Source of the DNA: JANMDU01 sp031375105
GTDB lineage: Bacteria > Pseudomonadota > Gammaproteobacteria > Burkholderiales > Burkholderiaceae_C
NCBI GenBank assembly: GCA_031375105.1
Contig: JANMHJ010000062.1
Location: forward strand, 32,854-96,853
DNA: 64,000 bases
Direction: 5' to 3'
Shown here: piece by piece, positions 7,964 to 15,272 of the stretch
How the letters are laid out: every line of letters starts with the position of its first letter
Position numbering within the stretch: position 1 is the first letter of the stretch
Made by a program: the position numbers and the translations under genes
Notes under the pieces: model-generated
Told to the model about the DNA's origin: nothing
Seen by the model: the letters and a program-made list of their open reading frames with translations, nothing else
The model's database searches: none

Positions 7964-8272
7964 ATGCATTCCACCATTTCCCAGCAGCGCGATCAAATTG
8001 CACAAATTTGCAAACGCCTTGGCATTGCCAAGCTTGAGGTGTTTGGCTCGGCTGCGCGTGGGCTGGATTTTGATGTGGCTAAAAGTGATGCAGATTTTTT
8101 GGTGGAGTATCAGCCGGACACGGTGCGCGGGTTGGAGAGCTATGTAGGCTTGAAGCTGGCGCTGGAGGCGCTACTCAAGCGCCCAGTGGATTTGGTGGAG
8201 CCAGCGCGGCTGCGCAATCCGTATGTGCTGGCGGATATCAACCGCTCGCGTGAGGTGGTGTATGCCGCGTGA
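7964..8272 (+). CDS. mntA: MntA-type nucleotidyltransferase antitoxin
   Basis: This is a minimal nucleotidyltransferase of 102 residues. The diagnostic GS-X(10)-DXD signature is complete: GSAARG near residues 26-31, then SDAD. MntA proteins of the HepT/MntA system modify the partner HepT with AMP at a Tyr near its RX4H motif and so neutralise it. The ATG at 7964 gives the family's usual length and an N-terminus starting MHSTISQQRDQ. Its 3' end overlaps the hepT start by 11 bp, the standard coupled arrangement. Palindromic element copies flank the module on both sides (7838-7901 and 8622-8687). Confidence 0.9.
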   Translation: MHSTISQQRDQIAQICKRLGIAKLEVFGSAARGLDFDVAKSDADFLVEYQPDTVRGLESYVGLKLALEALLKRPVDLVEPARLRNPYVLADINRSREVVYAA

Positions 8273-8612
8273 TCCGCGCGCTTGGCTTTGGGATGTGCAG
8301 CAGGCGGGCGAGGCGATAGGCCAGTTCATTGCTGACTTGGATGCCCAAGCTTATGCTCAATCGGAGCTGGTGCATTCGGCGGTAGAGCGCAAGTTTGCGA
8401 TCATTGGCGAGGCGCTGAATCAGCTAGCCAAGCTTGCGCCTTCTGTGGCCGCAGAGATTTCAGATTTGCCGAAGATTGTGGCGTTTCGCAATCAGTTGAT
8501 GCACAACTATGTGTCTGTGGATCACGAGACGGTGTGGGGCGTGGCACATGCGTCGCTGCCGAAGCTGATGGCTGACGTGAATGCTTTGCTGGCGAAACTG
8601 CCGGATGCTTAA
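8262..8612 (+). CDS. hepT: HepT-type toxin ribonuclease (HEPN domain)
   Basis: The 116-residue all-alpha HEPN protein of the DUF86/HepT family carries RNQLMHNY near residues 81-88, matching RX4HXY. The Arg and His are the ribonuclease residues, and the Tyr is the target that MntA adenylylates in characterised HepT/MntA pairs. All residues are intact, so the toxin is probably functional. The ATG at 8262 overlaps the end of mntA, giving translational coupling with the antitoxin made first. No other gene seems to belong to the operon. This is an addiction or phage-defence module in a region with other accessory genes. Confidence 0.92.
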   Translation: MPRDPRAWLWDVQQAGEAIGQFIADLDAQAYAQSELVHSAVERKFAIIGEALNQLAKLAPSVAAEISDLPKIVAFRNQLMHNYVSVDHETVWGVAHASLPKLMADVNALLAKLPDA

Positions 8613-8621
8613 CTGCAACGG

Positions 8622-8687
8622 ATTTTTAAGCAAAATAGGCTGTTTGCCGGCATAGAACCTGCGCGAGACGCTACTGTTTTTGTAGTG
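8622..8687 (+). repeat. Interspersed palindromic element, copy 3 (forward)
   Basis: Reads TTTTTAAGCAAAATAGGC, then the core GCCGGCATAGAACCTGCGCG, then a CTACTG...TGTAGTG hairpin. It lies 9 bp after hepT and is one of the best matches to the family lead sequence. Confidence 0.85.
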
Positions 8688-8747
8688 TGATTGATTGCCA
8701 GCTTATGTCACCACTGGCGTTATAGACCATTGGCTTTGATACGCAGG

Positions 8748-8876
8748 AATCTCGCATTCAATGTCGCAAACAATCTCGCAAAAAGTCCGGTCAAGACCGT
8801 TGAAACTTGTTTGATATCAATGGCTTACGCGCACCTGCAATCTCGCACAATATCTCGCAAAAAATCTTGCAACAAC
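8748..8876. repeat. Degenerate AATCTCGCAA short repeats
   Basis: AATCTCGCA or close variants occur at 8748, 8772, 8839, 8852 and 8863 (the last as AATCTTGCAA). They are unevenly spaced, short and imperfect. Meaning unknown. Confidence 0.5.
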
Positions 8877-8890
8877 ACCTGTGTTGAGTA

Positions 8891-8958
8891 TGTTTTAAGG
8901 TGAAAACTGCTGTTAGCCGGCATAGAATATGCGCAGAGTGCTATTAAATTTGTAGTGT
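8891..8958 (+). repeat. Interspersed palindromic element, copy 4 (forward)
   Basis: Has the core GCCGGCATAGAATATGCGCA, which matches the family consensus exactly, and the GCTATTAAATTTGTAGT hairpin. Confidence 0.85.
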
Positions 8959-8967
8959 TCTGAATCA

Positions 8968-8995
8968 AACCCCGACTTTCGCGGGGTTGGCTTTT
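8968..8995 (+). terminator. Terminator-like hairpin
   Basis: AACCCCG and CGGGGTT form a 7-bp stem around a short loop (8968-8988), followed by GGCTTTT. No gene ends immediately before it; it could end transcripts coming from hepT. Confidence 0.45.
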
Positions 8996-9039
8996 GGCTT
9001 GGTTTTCGCTAGGCTGCATGGTTTTTGCGAGGTGATTTG

Positions 9040-10041
9040 ATGCGCTTGAAGACTGGGCGGTGGTTTTGTGCGGTGGTGGTGTTGCTGCTTGTTGTGGGCG
9101 GCGGCTTGGCTTTGAGTTGGGAATCGGACCGCAGTGTGGAGTCGCTCAAGGGCCGGTGGGCGCCTGCGGGCTCGACTTCTCGCTTTGTGGATGTGCGGGG
9201 CATGCAGGTGCATGTGCGCGATGAAGGGCCGCGCACGCCAAATGGTGAGGGACTGGAGCCCGTGGTGCTGCTGCACGGCACGGGCGCGAGCTTGCACACT
9301 TGGGACGGCTGGGCGGCCGAGCTGGCTAAAACGCGGCGGGTGATTCGCTTTGACTTGCCGTGCTTTGGGCTGACGGGGCCTTATGCGGGAGCTTGGCTCT
9401 ATGAAGATGGCGGGCGCTATTCGCAACTGAATTACGCGAAATTCGTGGTGGCAACTTTGGATGCGCTGGGGGTGACGCAGCCCGTGGTGCTGGGCGGCAA
9501 TTCGCTGGGCGGCACGATTGCTTGGGAGACGGCAGACTATTTGCGCGCGACGCAGCCTGAGCGGGTGGCCAAGCTGATCTTGGTGGACTCTGCGGGCTAT
9601 GACTTTAAGCCGATTGATATGCCCAAGACGTTTCAAGCGGCAGAGATTGCGCTGCTTTCGCCAATCACGGAGAACACCTTGCCACGCTTTTTGATTGAGC
9701 GCGACGTGCGCAGCGTGTATGGCGACCCCAGCAAGGTGTCGCCCGGTTTGGTGGATTTGTATTACGAGCTCGCTTTGCGCGAAGGCAACCGCCGCGCACT
9801 GGGCCTGCGCATGCGCGAGCCGCGCGCGGTTGCACCCGAGCGCATTGCAAACATCACGCAGCCAACCCTGATCATCTGGGGCGGCCAAGACCGCTTGATT
9901 CCGCCATCGAATGCGCAGCTGTTTGCGAAAGACATCAAAGGCTCCAAACTGGTGATGTTTGAATCCCTAGGCCATGTGCCGCAGGAAGAAGACCCGAAAC
10001 ACACGGTGGCGGCGGTGCAGGCGTTTTTGGCGGGGCAATGA
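9040..10041 (+). CDS. Membrane-anchored alpha/beta hydrolase
   Basis: The 333-residue protein has an N-terminal hydrophobic segment (about residues 7-25, VVVLLLVVGGGLALSW) acting as signal or anchor, so the enzyme works outside the cytoplasm or on the membrane. The alpha/beta-hydrolase fold follows: oxyanion strand VVLLHGTGASLH, nucleophile elbow GGNSLGG (Ser near residue 157), acid in GGQDRLIPP (about 284) and catalytic His in LGHVPQEEDP (about 312). The substrate is unknown; it may be an esterase or epoxide-hydrolase-like enzyme. The ATG at 9040 has a GAGGTG ribosome-binding site 5 bp upstream. The gene converges on an aldo-keto reductase with a gap of only 14 bp. Confidence 0.88.
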   Translation: MRLKTGRWFCAVVVLLLVVGGGLALSWESDRSVESLKGRWAPAGSTSRFVDVRGMQVHVRDEGPRTPNGEGLEPVVLLHGTGASLHTWDGWAAELAKTRRVIRFDLPCFGLTGPYAGAWLYEDGGRYSQLNYAKFVVATLDALGVTQPVVLGGNSLGGTIAWETADYLRATQPERVAKLILVDSAGYDFKPIDMPKTFQAAEIALLSPITENTLPRFLIERDVRSVYGDPSKVSPGLVDLYYELALREGNRRALGLRMREPRAVAPERIANITQPTLIIWGGQDRLIPPSNAQLFAKDIKGSKLVMFESLGHVPQEEDPKHTVAAVQAFLAGQ

Positions 10042-10055
10042 ATGCGGGGGCGCGC

Positions 10056-11117
10056 TCACTTCGGGAGTTCGTGCGAGGAGCGCTTCCTGAGGTTGAGATC
10101 GCCTTCTGCCGCATGCTGATCAATGGCTGCGATCTCTTGCGGACTGAATGCCAAATTGCGAAGTGCGCCGATCAGCTCGGTGATTTGCTCAGGGCGGCTT
10201 GCGCCAATCAAGGCAGAGGTGACACTGCTATGCCGCAGCACCCAAGCGACGGCCATTTGGGCCAAGCTTTGACCGCGCGATTGTGCGATGTCGTTGAGCG
10301 CGCGCACGCGGCGCAGATTGTCTTCGCTGAGGTGATCGGCTTTGAAGCTGCCGCCGCCGGCGCGATGCATGCGCGCATCAGCCGGGGCGCCATTCAGATA
10401 GCGGCTTGAGAGCAGGCCTTGCGCGAGCGGGCTGAACACAATGGCGCCGACGCCAAGCTCCTCGATGGCGGCAAGCAAGCTGCCTTGGCCATTGTCTTGC
10501 TCAACCCAGCGGTTGAGCATGCTGTAGGAAGGCTGATGAATCAAGAGCGGCACGCCCATGCTTTTGAGGATTGCCGTCGCTTCACGGGTTTTGCCAGCGG
10601 AGTAGCTAGAGATACCCACATAAAGCGCTTTGCCTTGCCGCACGGCGCTGGCGAGCGCGCCCATGGTTTCTTCCAGCGGCGTGTTGGGGTCGAAGCGGTG
10701 CGAGTAGAAGATGTCGACGTAATCGAGGCCCATACGCTTTAAGCTTTGATCGAGGCTGGCGAGCACATATTTGCGCGAGCCACCGCCTTGGCCATAAGGG
10801 CCGGGCCACATGTCGTAGCCGGCTTTACTGGAGATGATGAGCTCATCGCGGTAGGGGCGGAAATCGCGCCGCAGATGCTCGCCAAAATTGGTCTCCGCGC
10901 TGCCGGCGGGCGGGCCATAGTTGTTGGCGAGATCGAAATGTGTGATGCCTGCGTCAAAGGCGGTGCGCAGCATCTGGCGCTGCGCCTCGAGCGGTGTGGC
11001 GTCGCCAAAGTTGTGCCATAGGCCAAGCGAGATGGCGGGAAGCTGCAAGCCGCTTGAGCCGCAGCGGCGATAGATCATCTGGGCTGCGTCATAGCGGGTA
11101 GGGGCGGCGGTGTACAT
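10056..11117 (-). CDS. gpr: Aldo-keto reductase, YghZ/Gpr-like (L-glyceraldehyde 3-phosphate reductase)
   Basis: The 353-residue protein is close to E. coli YghZ along its length: MIYRRCGSSGLQLPAISLGL, FGDATPLEAQRQMLR, then THFDLANNYGPPAGSAETNF. The AKR tetrad is visible: Asp and Tyr in FDLANNYG, Lys in IISSKAGYDMWPGPYG, His in FYSHRFD. The NADPH-binding tail LIGASRPEQI is present. YghZ reduces L-glyceraldehyde 3-phosphate and toxic aldehydes such as methylglyoxal in the cytosol. The ATG at 11117 is chosen because GGAGAG lies 7 bp upstream; a start 9 codons earlier is possible. It is monocistronic between two unrelated genes. Confidence 0.92.
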   Translation of the reverse strand: MYTAAPTRYDAAQMIYRRCGSSGLQLPAISLGLWHNFGDATPLEAQRQMLRTAFDAGITHFDLANNYGPPAGSAETNFGEHLRRDFRPYRDELIISSKAGYDMWPGPYGQGGGSRKYVLASLDQSLKRMGLDYVDIFYSHRFDPNTPLEETMGALASAVRQGKALYVGISSYSAGKTREATAILKSMGVPLLIHQPSYSMLNRWVEQDNGQGSLLAAIEELGVGAIVFSPLAQGLLSSRYLNGAPADARMHRAGGGSFKADHLSEDNLRRVRALNDIAQSRGQSLAQMAVAWVLRHSSVTSALIGASRPEQITELIGALRNLAFSPQEIAAIDQHAAEGDLNLRKRSSHELPK

Positions 11118-11179
11118 AAGCAAACTCTCCAACGAAGTTTGCATTAGAGCAGAAAGAAATGGCGCTGACTGTTGCGCTT

Positions 11180-11878
11180 TTACCGTGCGCCTGCAGCTTC
11201 CAGCATGCGCACCATGACGCTGTAGCCGCGCTGTTTGGCAAGTGCCAATGGCGTGTTGCCGGCGCGATCTTTGAGCTGCAAATTAGCGCCGGCTTTGATG
11301 AGGGCTTCGAGGGTGGCTTGGTGGCGCTTGCCGCCATCGCCCAAGACGATGGATTCGATCACGGCGGTCCAGTGCAGGTTGTTGACATGATCGAGCGGCG
11401 CGCCGGCGGCAATGAGCTGACGCACCACGCCATCATGGCCTAAATGCGCAGCGGCAATCAGGGCAGTGCCGTCGTAGCGGCTGGTGGTGAGCTTGGCGCT
11501 CGCACCGAGCTGAATCAAGACGCGCAGGGTCTCTTCATCATCAGCCACGGAGGCGATGGTGATGCCGTCGTACCGGTCGTTTTCCAACAGGTTGATGTTA
11601 GCGCCTGCTTTCACCAGAGAACTCACCGCTGCTCGCTGGCGAGCAAATACCGCCACGTGCAAGGGCGTGCGGCCGTAGCTATCGCGGGCATTGATATCCG
11701 CTTTGGCGGCAGCCAAGCTTTGGATCTGCGCCACATCGCCGCGCTGCGCGGCGGCATGCAAGCCGGTGTAGCGGGCGATCTCTTGCGGGCTGGGCGGGAT
11801 TTGCGCGGTGGCGAGCCTAGTGGCACACAAGGTGAAAAGCGCCAAGATCAGCGAGGCAAGGACAGGGGTGGGCATCAT
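11180..11878 (-). CDS. Secreted ankyrin-repeat protein
   Basis: The 232-residue protein has a signal peptide (MMPTPVLASLILALFTLCA, cleavage probably after TAQ near residue 26), so it is periplasmic. Four to five ankyrin repeats follow: GLHAAAQRGDVAQIQSLAA, TPLHVAVFARQRAAVSSLV, TALIAAAHLGHDGVVRQLI and TPLALAKQRGYSVMVRMLE, each of about 33 residues. Ankyrin stacks bind proteins; related periplasmic ankyrin proteins have been linked to protection of catalase or other enzymes, but no such partner is encoded here. It has no obvious operon partner. Confidence 0.9.
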   Translation of the reverse strand: MMPTPVLASLILALFTLCATRLATAQIPPSPQEIARYTGLHAAAQRGDVAQIQSLAAAKADINARDSYGRTPLHVAVFARQRAAVSSLVKAGANINLLENDRYDGITIASVADDEETLRVLIQLGASAKLTTSRYDGTALIAAAHLGHDGVVRQLIAAGAPLDHVNNLHWTAVIESIVLGDGGKRHQATLEALIKAGANLQLKDRAGNTPLALAKQRGYSVMVRMLEAAGAR

Positions 11879-11925
11879 CTGTTGGATTCTGGCAGGAATA
11901 TCAACAACGGGCCTGAGTGCAAGGC

Positions 11926-12543
11926 TTAGGCAGTTAGCCGCTGTGCACCAAAAATCACCTGATCGACCACGGCTTTGACTCTTTGCACGGTGGCTGGCTC
12001 TTTGATGTGGCCTTGTGCATCAAATGCATCAGTGGCTTTGTTGAGGGCGAATTGTTGGGGGGTGAGCCAGCATTGGAGGTTGCGCAGCAAGGGGGCGAGG
12101 TGGTCTAGGCTTCGTAGGCCGCCCAGAGCGCCGGGGGATGCCGACATGAGGCCGACCACTTTGCCTGCGAAGGGTTTGAGCCCGCTTTTCCAATTCTCGG
12201 CGGTCTCTTCGCTGCATTCAGGGCCCGGCTTGGCGGGGCTGCTGGCCCAATCAAGGGTGTTTTTTAGCAAGGCGGTGTAGGAGCCGTTGTATTCGGGGCT
12301 GGCGATGATCCAGCCTGCGTGGCTGTACATGAATTCTTTCAAGCGGATCACGTCGCGTGGTGTGCCACGGGTTTCTAGGTCTGCGTTGTAGAGTGGGATG
12401 TTGAGCTCTTGCAACTCAATGTAGGTTGGCCTGGCACCGGCTTCGCGCACGAGGCGGGCGGCTTCTTTGGCCAATTTGCGGTTGAAGGATTGCACGCGTG
12501 TGGAGCCGGCAAAGATCAGGATGGAGTCGGAGAGGGTGGACAT
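11926..12543 (-). CDS. NAD(P)H-dependent FMN reductase
   Basis: The 205-residue flavodoxin-like protein begins ILIFAGSTRVQSFNRKLAK, the phosphate-binding loop GSTR-x-SFN of FMN reductases. It continues with ASPEYNGSYTALLKNTLDW, the flavin/dimer motif of the YieF/chromate-reductase group. It reduces quinones, azo dyes, flavins or metals using NAD(P)H in the cytosol. The family usually runs 180-200 residues, so the length fits. The C-terminal tail is slightly longer than in YieF. A palindromic element (12594-12662) separates it from the MFS gene upstream. The physiological substrate is unknown. Confidence 0.9.
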   Translation of the reverse strand: MSTLSDSILIFAGSTRVQSFNRKLAKEAARLVREAGARPTYIELQELNIPLYNADLETRGTPRDVIRLKEFMYSHAGWIIASPEYNGSYTALLKNTLDWASSPAKPGPECSEETAENWKSGLKPFAGKVVGLMSASPGALGGLRSLDHLAPLLRNLQCWLTPQQFALNKATDAFDAQGHIKEPATVQRVKAVVDQVIFGAQRLTA

Positions 12544-12593
12544 GATATGAAGTGTGCCAGAAGTGGGTGGGCCACTGGATGCGCGGTTAACGA

Positions 12594-12662
12594 ATTGCTA
12601 CAAATTAGTGAGCACTCTGCGCAGGTTTTATAAGGGCGGGTGGCTGATTTAGCTTGGTTTTT
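12594..12662 (-). repeat. Interspersed palindromic element, copy 21 (reverse)
   Basis: Reads ATTGCTACAAATTAGTGAGC, then ACTCTGCGCAGGTTTTATAA, GGGCGGGTGG and TTTAGCTTGG. It overlaps the last four codons and stop of the MFS gene that ends at 12649, so it contributes that protein's C-terminus. Confidence 0.75.
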
Positions 12663-13812
12663 TCGTGTGTTTGCTGGCCAACAACACCGCCAAGGAGAGC
12701 GCGCCCAGCCAGATGGACAGCCCCACCGCTCCGCCCCATTGCAAGGCACTGCCGCTCGCCAAGGGGCCTATCGCGCCGCCCAAGGTATAGCCAGTGATCA
12801 TGGCGGCTGTGCCTGAGGCCACGGCTTGTGCGCCCATGCGAGCGTCAAAATGATGGGCCACGCGAATCATGGTGAGCGTGTAGAGTGCGCCGCCGATGCC
12901 GCCCCAGACGACGGCTGTGGCATAGAGCAGCCAGGTGAACTGGGCCGACGCGGCAAAAGCCAAGCTGGCGATGAGCAAGAGCACCCCAGCCACGCCAAAC
13001 ACGCGCTGCGGCGCAAAGCGATCTGCCGCCAGCCCCGCAGGGTATTGAAAGACAAAACTGCCCACACCCAATGCGCCCACAATGCTGGAGGCTTGCGCGA
13101 GCGAGAGGCCCAGCGATGCGCCATGGGCCGCGCTCACGCTGCTCAAGCCCGCCTCAAACACACCACCCGCAAACGCGATCAACACCAGCGCGGGCACGAG
13201 GCGCATGGCCTGCCAGGTGCTGCCGATTTGCCGCTGGCCTTCTTGTGGCGCATGGAGGTGCGCGGCTTGCGTGAGCTTGAGGCGCAGCGCGATACCCAGA
13301 GCGGCAAACTGCACAACAACAGCGGCGGCCAAGGTGGTTTTTGGCTCCCAGCCAAGCAAAGCCGGCACGAAGGGCCCGGCTGCCAGCGCCGCGCCCAAAG
13401 CCGTTTGATACAGCCCCATCACCTTGCCGCGCTGATCCTGTGGCGCATGCTCGGCCAGCAGGGCTTCTGTTGCATTCCACACCGCCGCCGCGCCAATGCC
13501 GCCGGCCACCGCGCTGGCACACCACCAAGCAAAGGCATGCGGTGAATCGATAAACGCGATGTAGCCGATCGTGCAGACCGATTCCAACACCATGCCCGCC
13601 AGATACACCCGCCCGATCCCAAAGCGCGCAAAAATCTGCGGCATCACCGGGATCAGCGATGCGATGCAAGCAAACGGAATCATCGCAAACGCCCCCACCG
13701 CCGCAATGCTCATACCGCGCTGCTGAAGCAACACGGCGAGCACGGGGCCAAACATGGAAAACGAGGTGACGACGAGCGTGGTAGCGGCAGCAAGCCACCA
13801 GAATTTTTTCAT
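12649..13812 (-). CDS. MFS transporter (12-TM, YcaD-like)
   Basis: The 387-residue, strongly hydrophobic protein shows the two six-helix halves of the major facilitator superfamily. Cues include a cytoplasmic loop with APQDQRGKVMGLYQTALG and the mid-protein break around PQEGQRQIGS. It resembles the YcaD/YfcJ-like group of small-molecule exporters. No substrate can be assigned. It starts 6 bp after the stop of the HipA-like kinase gene, so the two are probably co-transcribed. The C-terminal HTKKPS is encoded within a palindromic element copy. Confidence 0.87.
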   Translation of the reverse strand: MKKFWWLAAATTLVVTSFSMFGPVLAVLLQQRGMSIAAVGAFAMIPFACIASLIPVMPQIFARFGIGRVYLAGMVLESVCTIGYIAFIDSPHAFAWWCASAVAGGIGAAAVWNATEALLAEHAPQDQRGKVMGLYQTALGAALAAGPFVPALLGWEPKTTLAAAVVVQFAALGIALRLKLTQAAHLHAPQEGQRQIGSTWQAMRLVPALVLIAFAGGVFEAGLSSVSAAHGASLGLSLAQASSIVGALGVGSFVFQYPAGLAADRFAPQRVFGVAGVLLLIASLAFAASAQFTWLLYATAVVWGGIGGALYTLTMIRVAHHFDARMGAQAVASGTAAMITGYTLGGAIGPLASGSALQWGGAVGLSIWLGALSLAVLLASKHTKKPS

Positions 13813-13818
13813 GAGGTG

Positions 13819-15165
13819 CTACGTATTCGCAAAGTTGGTTTTGAGGCGACGCACGCTCTCGCGGCTGGCTGCTTGCAAATCTGCCCCGATGTCCAGTAGC
13901 GCGGCTTGCTCCCAGAACTCAATCGCCCATCGCTTAGCTTGCTCTTGCTCAGCAGCAAAGCCGGCAGGCATGAACTGTTTGCGCACGGGGCTATCGCTCA
14001 AGCCTTGATGAGGATCAGGCCGCCACATCATCGGCAGCATGTCATACACGGGGGCGAGGCGAATTTTGGGTGTGATTACATCATCAACGAAAAAAGAGAG
14101 ATTGCCGGAGTGCATATCGGTGTTGCCGATGTAATGGCCGAAGGCGAAGATGCTGGCAATTTGACTCAGCTCTTGCGCGGTGATCAAACCCTGCTTTGCT
14201 AGGGCCTCGCTAGTAGATACCCAATTTGTCCAACTACCTTTGACGAATTCATCATGCAGCGCAGCGATAGCGACGACATGCTGCTTGCCTTTTATGCTAA
14301 TGCGATCAAAGCGTATCGATTCTAGATACGTGCGTTGTGGGCTGTGCAGCAAATTTGTGGATGCTGCTGCGATATGGTGCGTGGATAGCGTTTGTAGGGC
14401 TAGCTGCTCTAGCGTAAGCAAAGCGCGCCAGCGTTCGCCAAAAGGTGTGCCGCGTGGTGGTGTGAATTTCACGATGCAACTCACGCGGTCATCTGTGTTC
14501 TCATAGTTCGCATATTCAGATAAAAACTTTGGTTGCTCTCCACCAGCACTAGAGCCGGCCGGTAATGTTTGACCAGCTTGAGCAGCCGTGTCTTCGTATT
14601 GCACCAAGCGATCAGCAACAATAGTGCTGACCTCATCCACCCATCGTGCATCGTCCATCTGTCCCAAACAGAATGCCCCCGGTGCGTTGCGAGCATATTG
14701 GGCAATGATGTAAAGCGTTTGTTCCAAGCTCCAAGCATCTGGATCTGGCGGGAAATCAGATCGAGCACGGGCGTATTGCCTTCCTAAAAATCCTTGTGGG
14801 CGCAGCGGCGTTAAGAACCAAGGCAGCCGACCTGTTGAAGTGAGCCATTCGCCACCTTTGGCTTTTGTATGGGTTTGATTAGGATGCAGATGAGTGAGCA
14901 TTCCCCAAGCTTGTGAATCGCCATCAACGCCTGTGAACCCAATGACCTGTTGTGAAGGTAAGCCCAAGATATCTTTCCTGAGCGCATATCTTGTGCTCCG
15001 TGCCGCGCCGATGCGATGCACGCGCTCGCCCAAAGCCTTGATTGCTCCAGAAATGCTGGGCTGGCTTTTCCCGTTGGCCGCTGCCAATTGCGCAGCCGTG
15101 AGCGGCACGCCGCGAGCAAGCAAGGCAGCTACAGCTTCGGGCAGATCAATTTTTGATAGATTCAT
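13819..15165 (-). CDS. yjjJ: HipA-family kinase-like toxin, YjjJ type
   Basis: The 448-residue protein has the YjjJ layout. The N-terminal 60 residues form a winged-HTH (LTAAQLAAANGKSQPSISGA), replacing a separate HipB. The HipA-like kinase body follows: ATP-binding GSSAGGEQPKF near residue 208, catalytic loop GNTDMHSGN near 350 and metal-binding APVYDMLPM near 372, all intact. E. coli YjjJ is reported as a stand-alone HipA-like toxin. No separate hipB lies nearby, which fits that type. A good promoter with a palindrome over the -10 box lies just upstream, suggesting autoregulation by its own HTH. It is followed at 6 bp by the MFS gene. Confidence 0.9.
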   Translation of the reverse strand: MNLSKIDLPEAVAALLARGVPLTAAQLAAANGKSQPSISGAIKALGERVHRIGAARSTRYALRKDILGLPSQQVIGFTGVDGDSQAWGMLTHLHPNQTHTKAKGGEWLTSTGRLPWFLTPLRPQGFLGRQYARARSDFPPDPDAWSLEQTLYIIAQYARNAPGAFCLGQMDDARWVDEVSTIVADRLVQYEDTAAQAGQTLPAGSSAGGEQPKFLSEYANYENTDDRVSCIVKFTPPRGTPFGERWRALLTLEQLALQTLSTHHIAAASTNLLHSPQRTYLESIRFDRISIKGKQHVVAIAALHDEFVKGSWTNWVSTSEALAKQGLITAQELSQIASIFAFGHYIGNTDMHSGNLSFFVDDVITPKIRLAPVYDMLPMMWRPDPHQGLSDSPVRKQFMPAGFAAEQEQAKRWAIEFWEQAALLDIGADLQAASRESVRRLKTNFANT

Positions 15166-15169
15166 TAAT

Positions 15170-15240
15170 AGATACTTTCTCGATAAGTATCTGATAAATA
15201 AGGATAAAAGTCAATTTATGAATGGATTTTCTGATAAATA
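15170..15240 (-). promoter_or_regulatory. Promoter and operator of the YjjJ-like gene
   Basis: On the minus strand, -35 TTGACT (15209-15214) and -10 GATACT (15186-15191) are 17 bp apart. A perfect 8-bp inverted repeat AGATACTT/AAGTATCT (15170-15192, 7 bp spacer) covers the -10 box. The word CTGATAAATA occurs twice, at 15191-15200 and 15231-15240, exactly 40 bp apart. The leader is very short, with no clear Shine-Dalgarno. Repression by the protein's own N-terminal HTH is the likely reading. Confidence 0.65.
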
Positions 15241-15272
15241 CTCGAAAAATCTACCGTGCCTCAATCCCGTGA

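Larger units (their letters stand above)
8613..9039. other. 427 bp non-coding region with repeats
   Basis: Two interspersed palindromic element copies lie at 8622-8687 and 8891-8958. Between them is a run of about five degenerate ATCTCGCAA-like words (8748-8876). A terminator-like hairpin follows at 8968-8995. I see no convincing gene. Confidence 0.6.

Noticed and set aside
8748..8876. Possible CRISPR array
   Set aside because: Repeats are only 9-10 bp, imperfect and irregularly spaced, with no cas genes.
10038..11021. Open frames antisense to the aldo-keto reductase
   Set aside because: They mirror a clearly conserved YghZ-like gene and have no recognisable domain.
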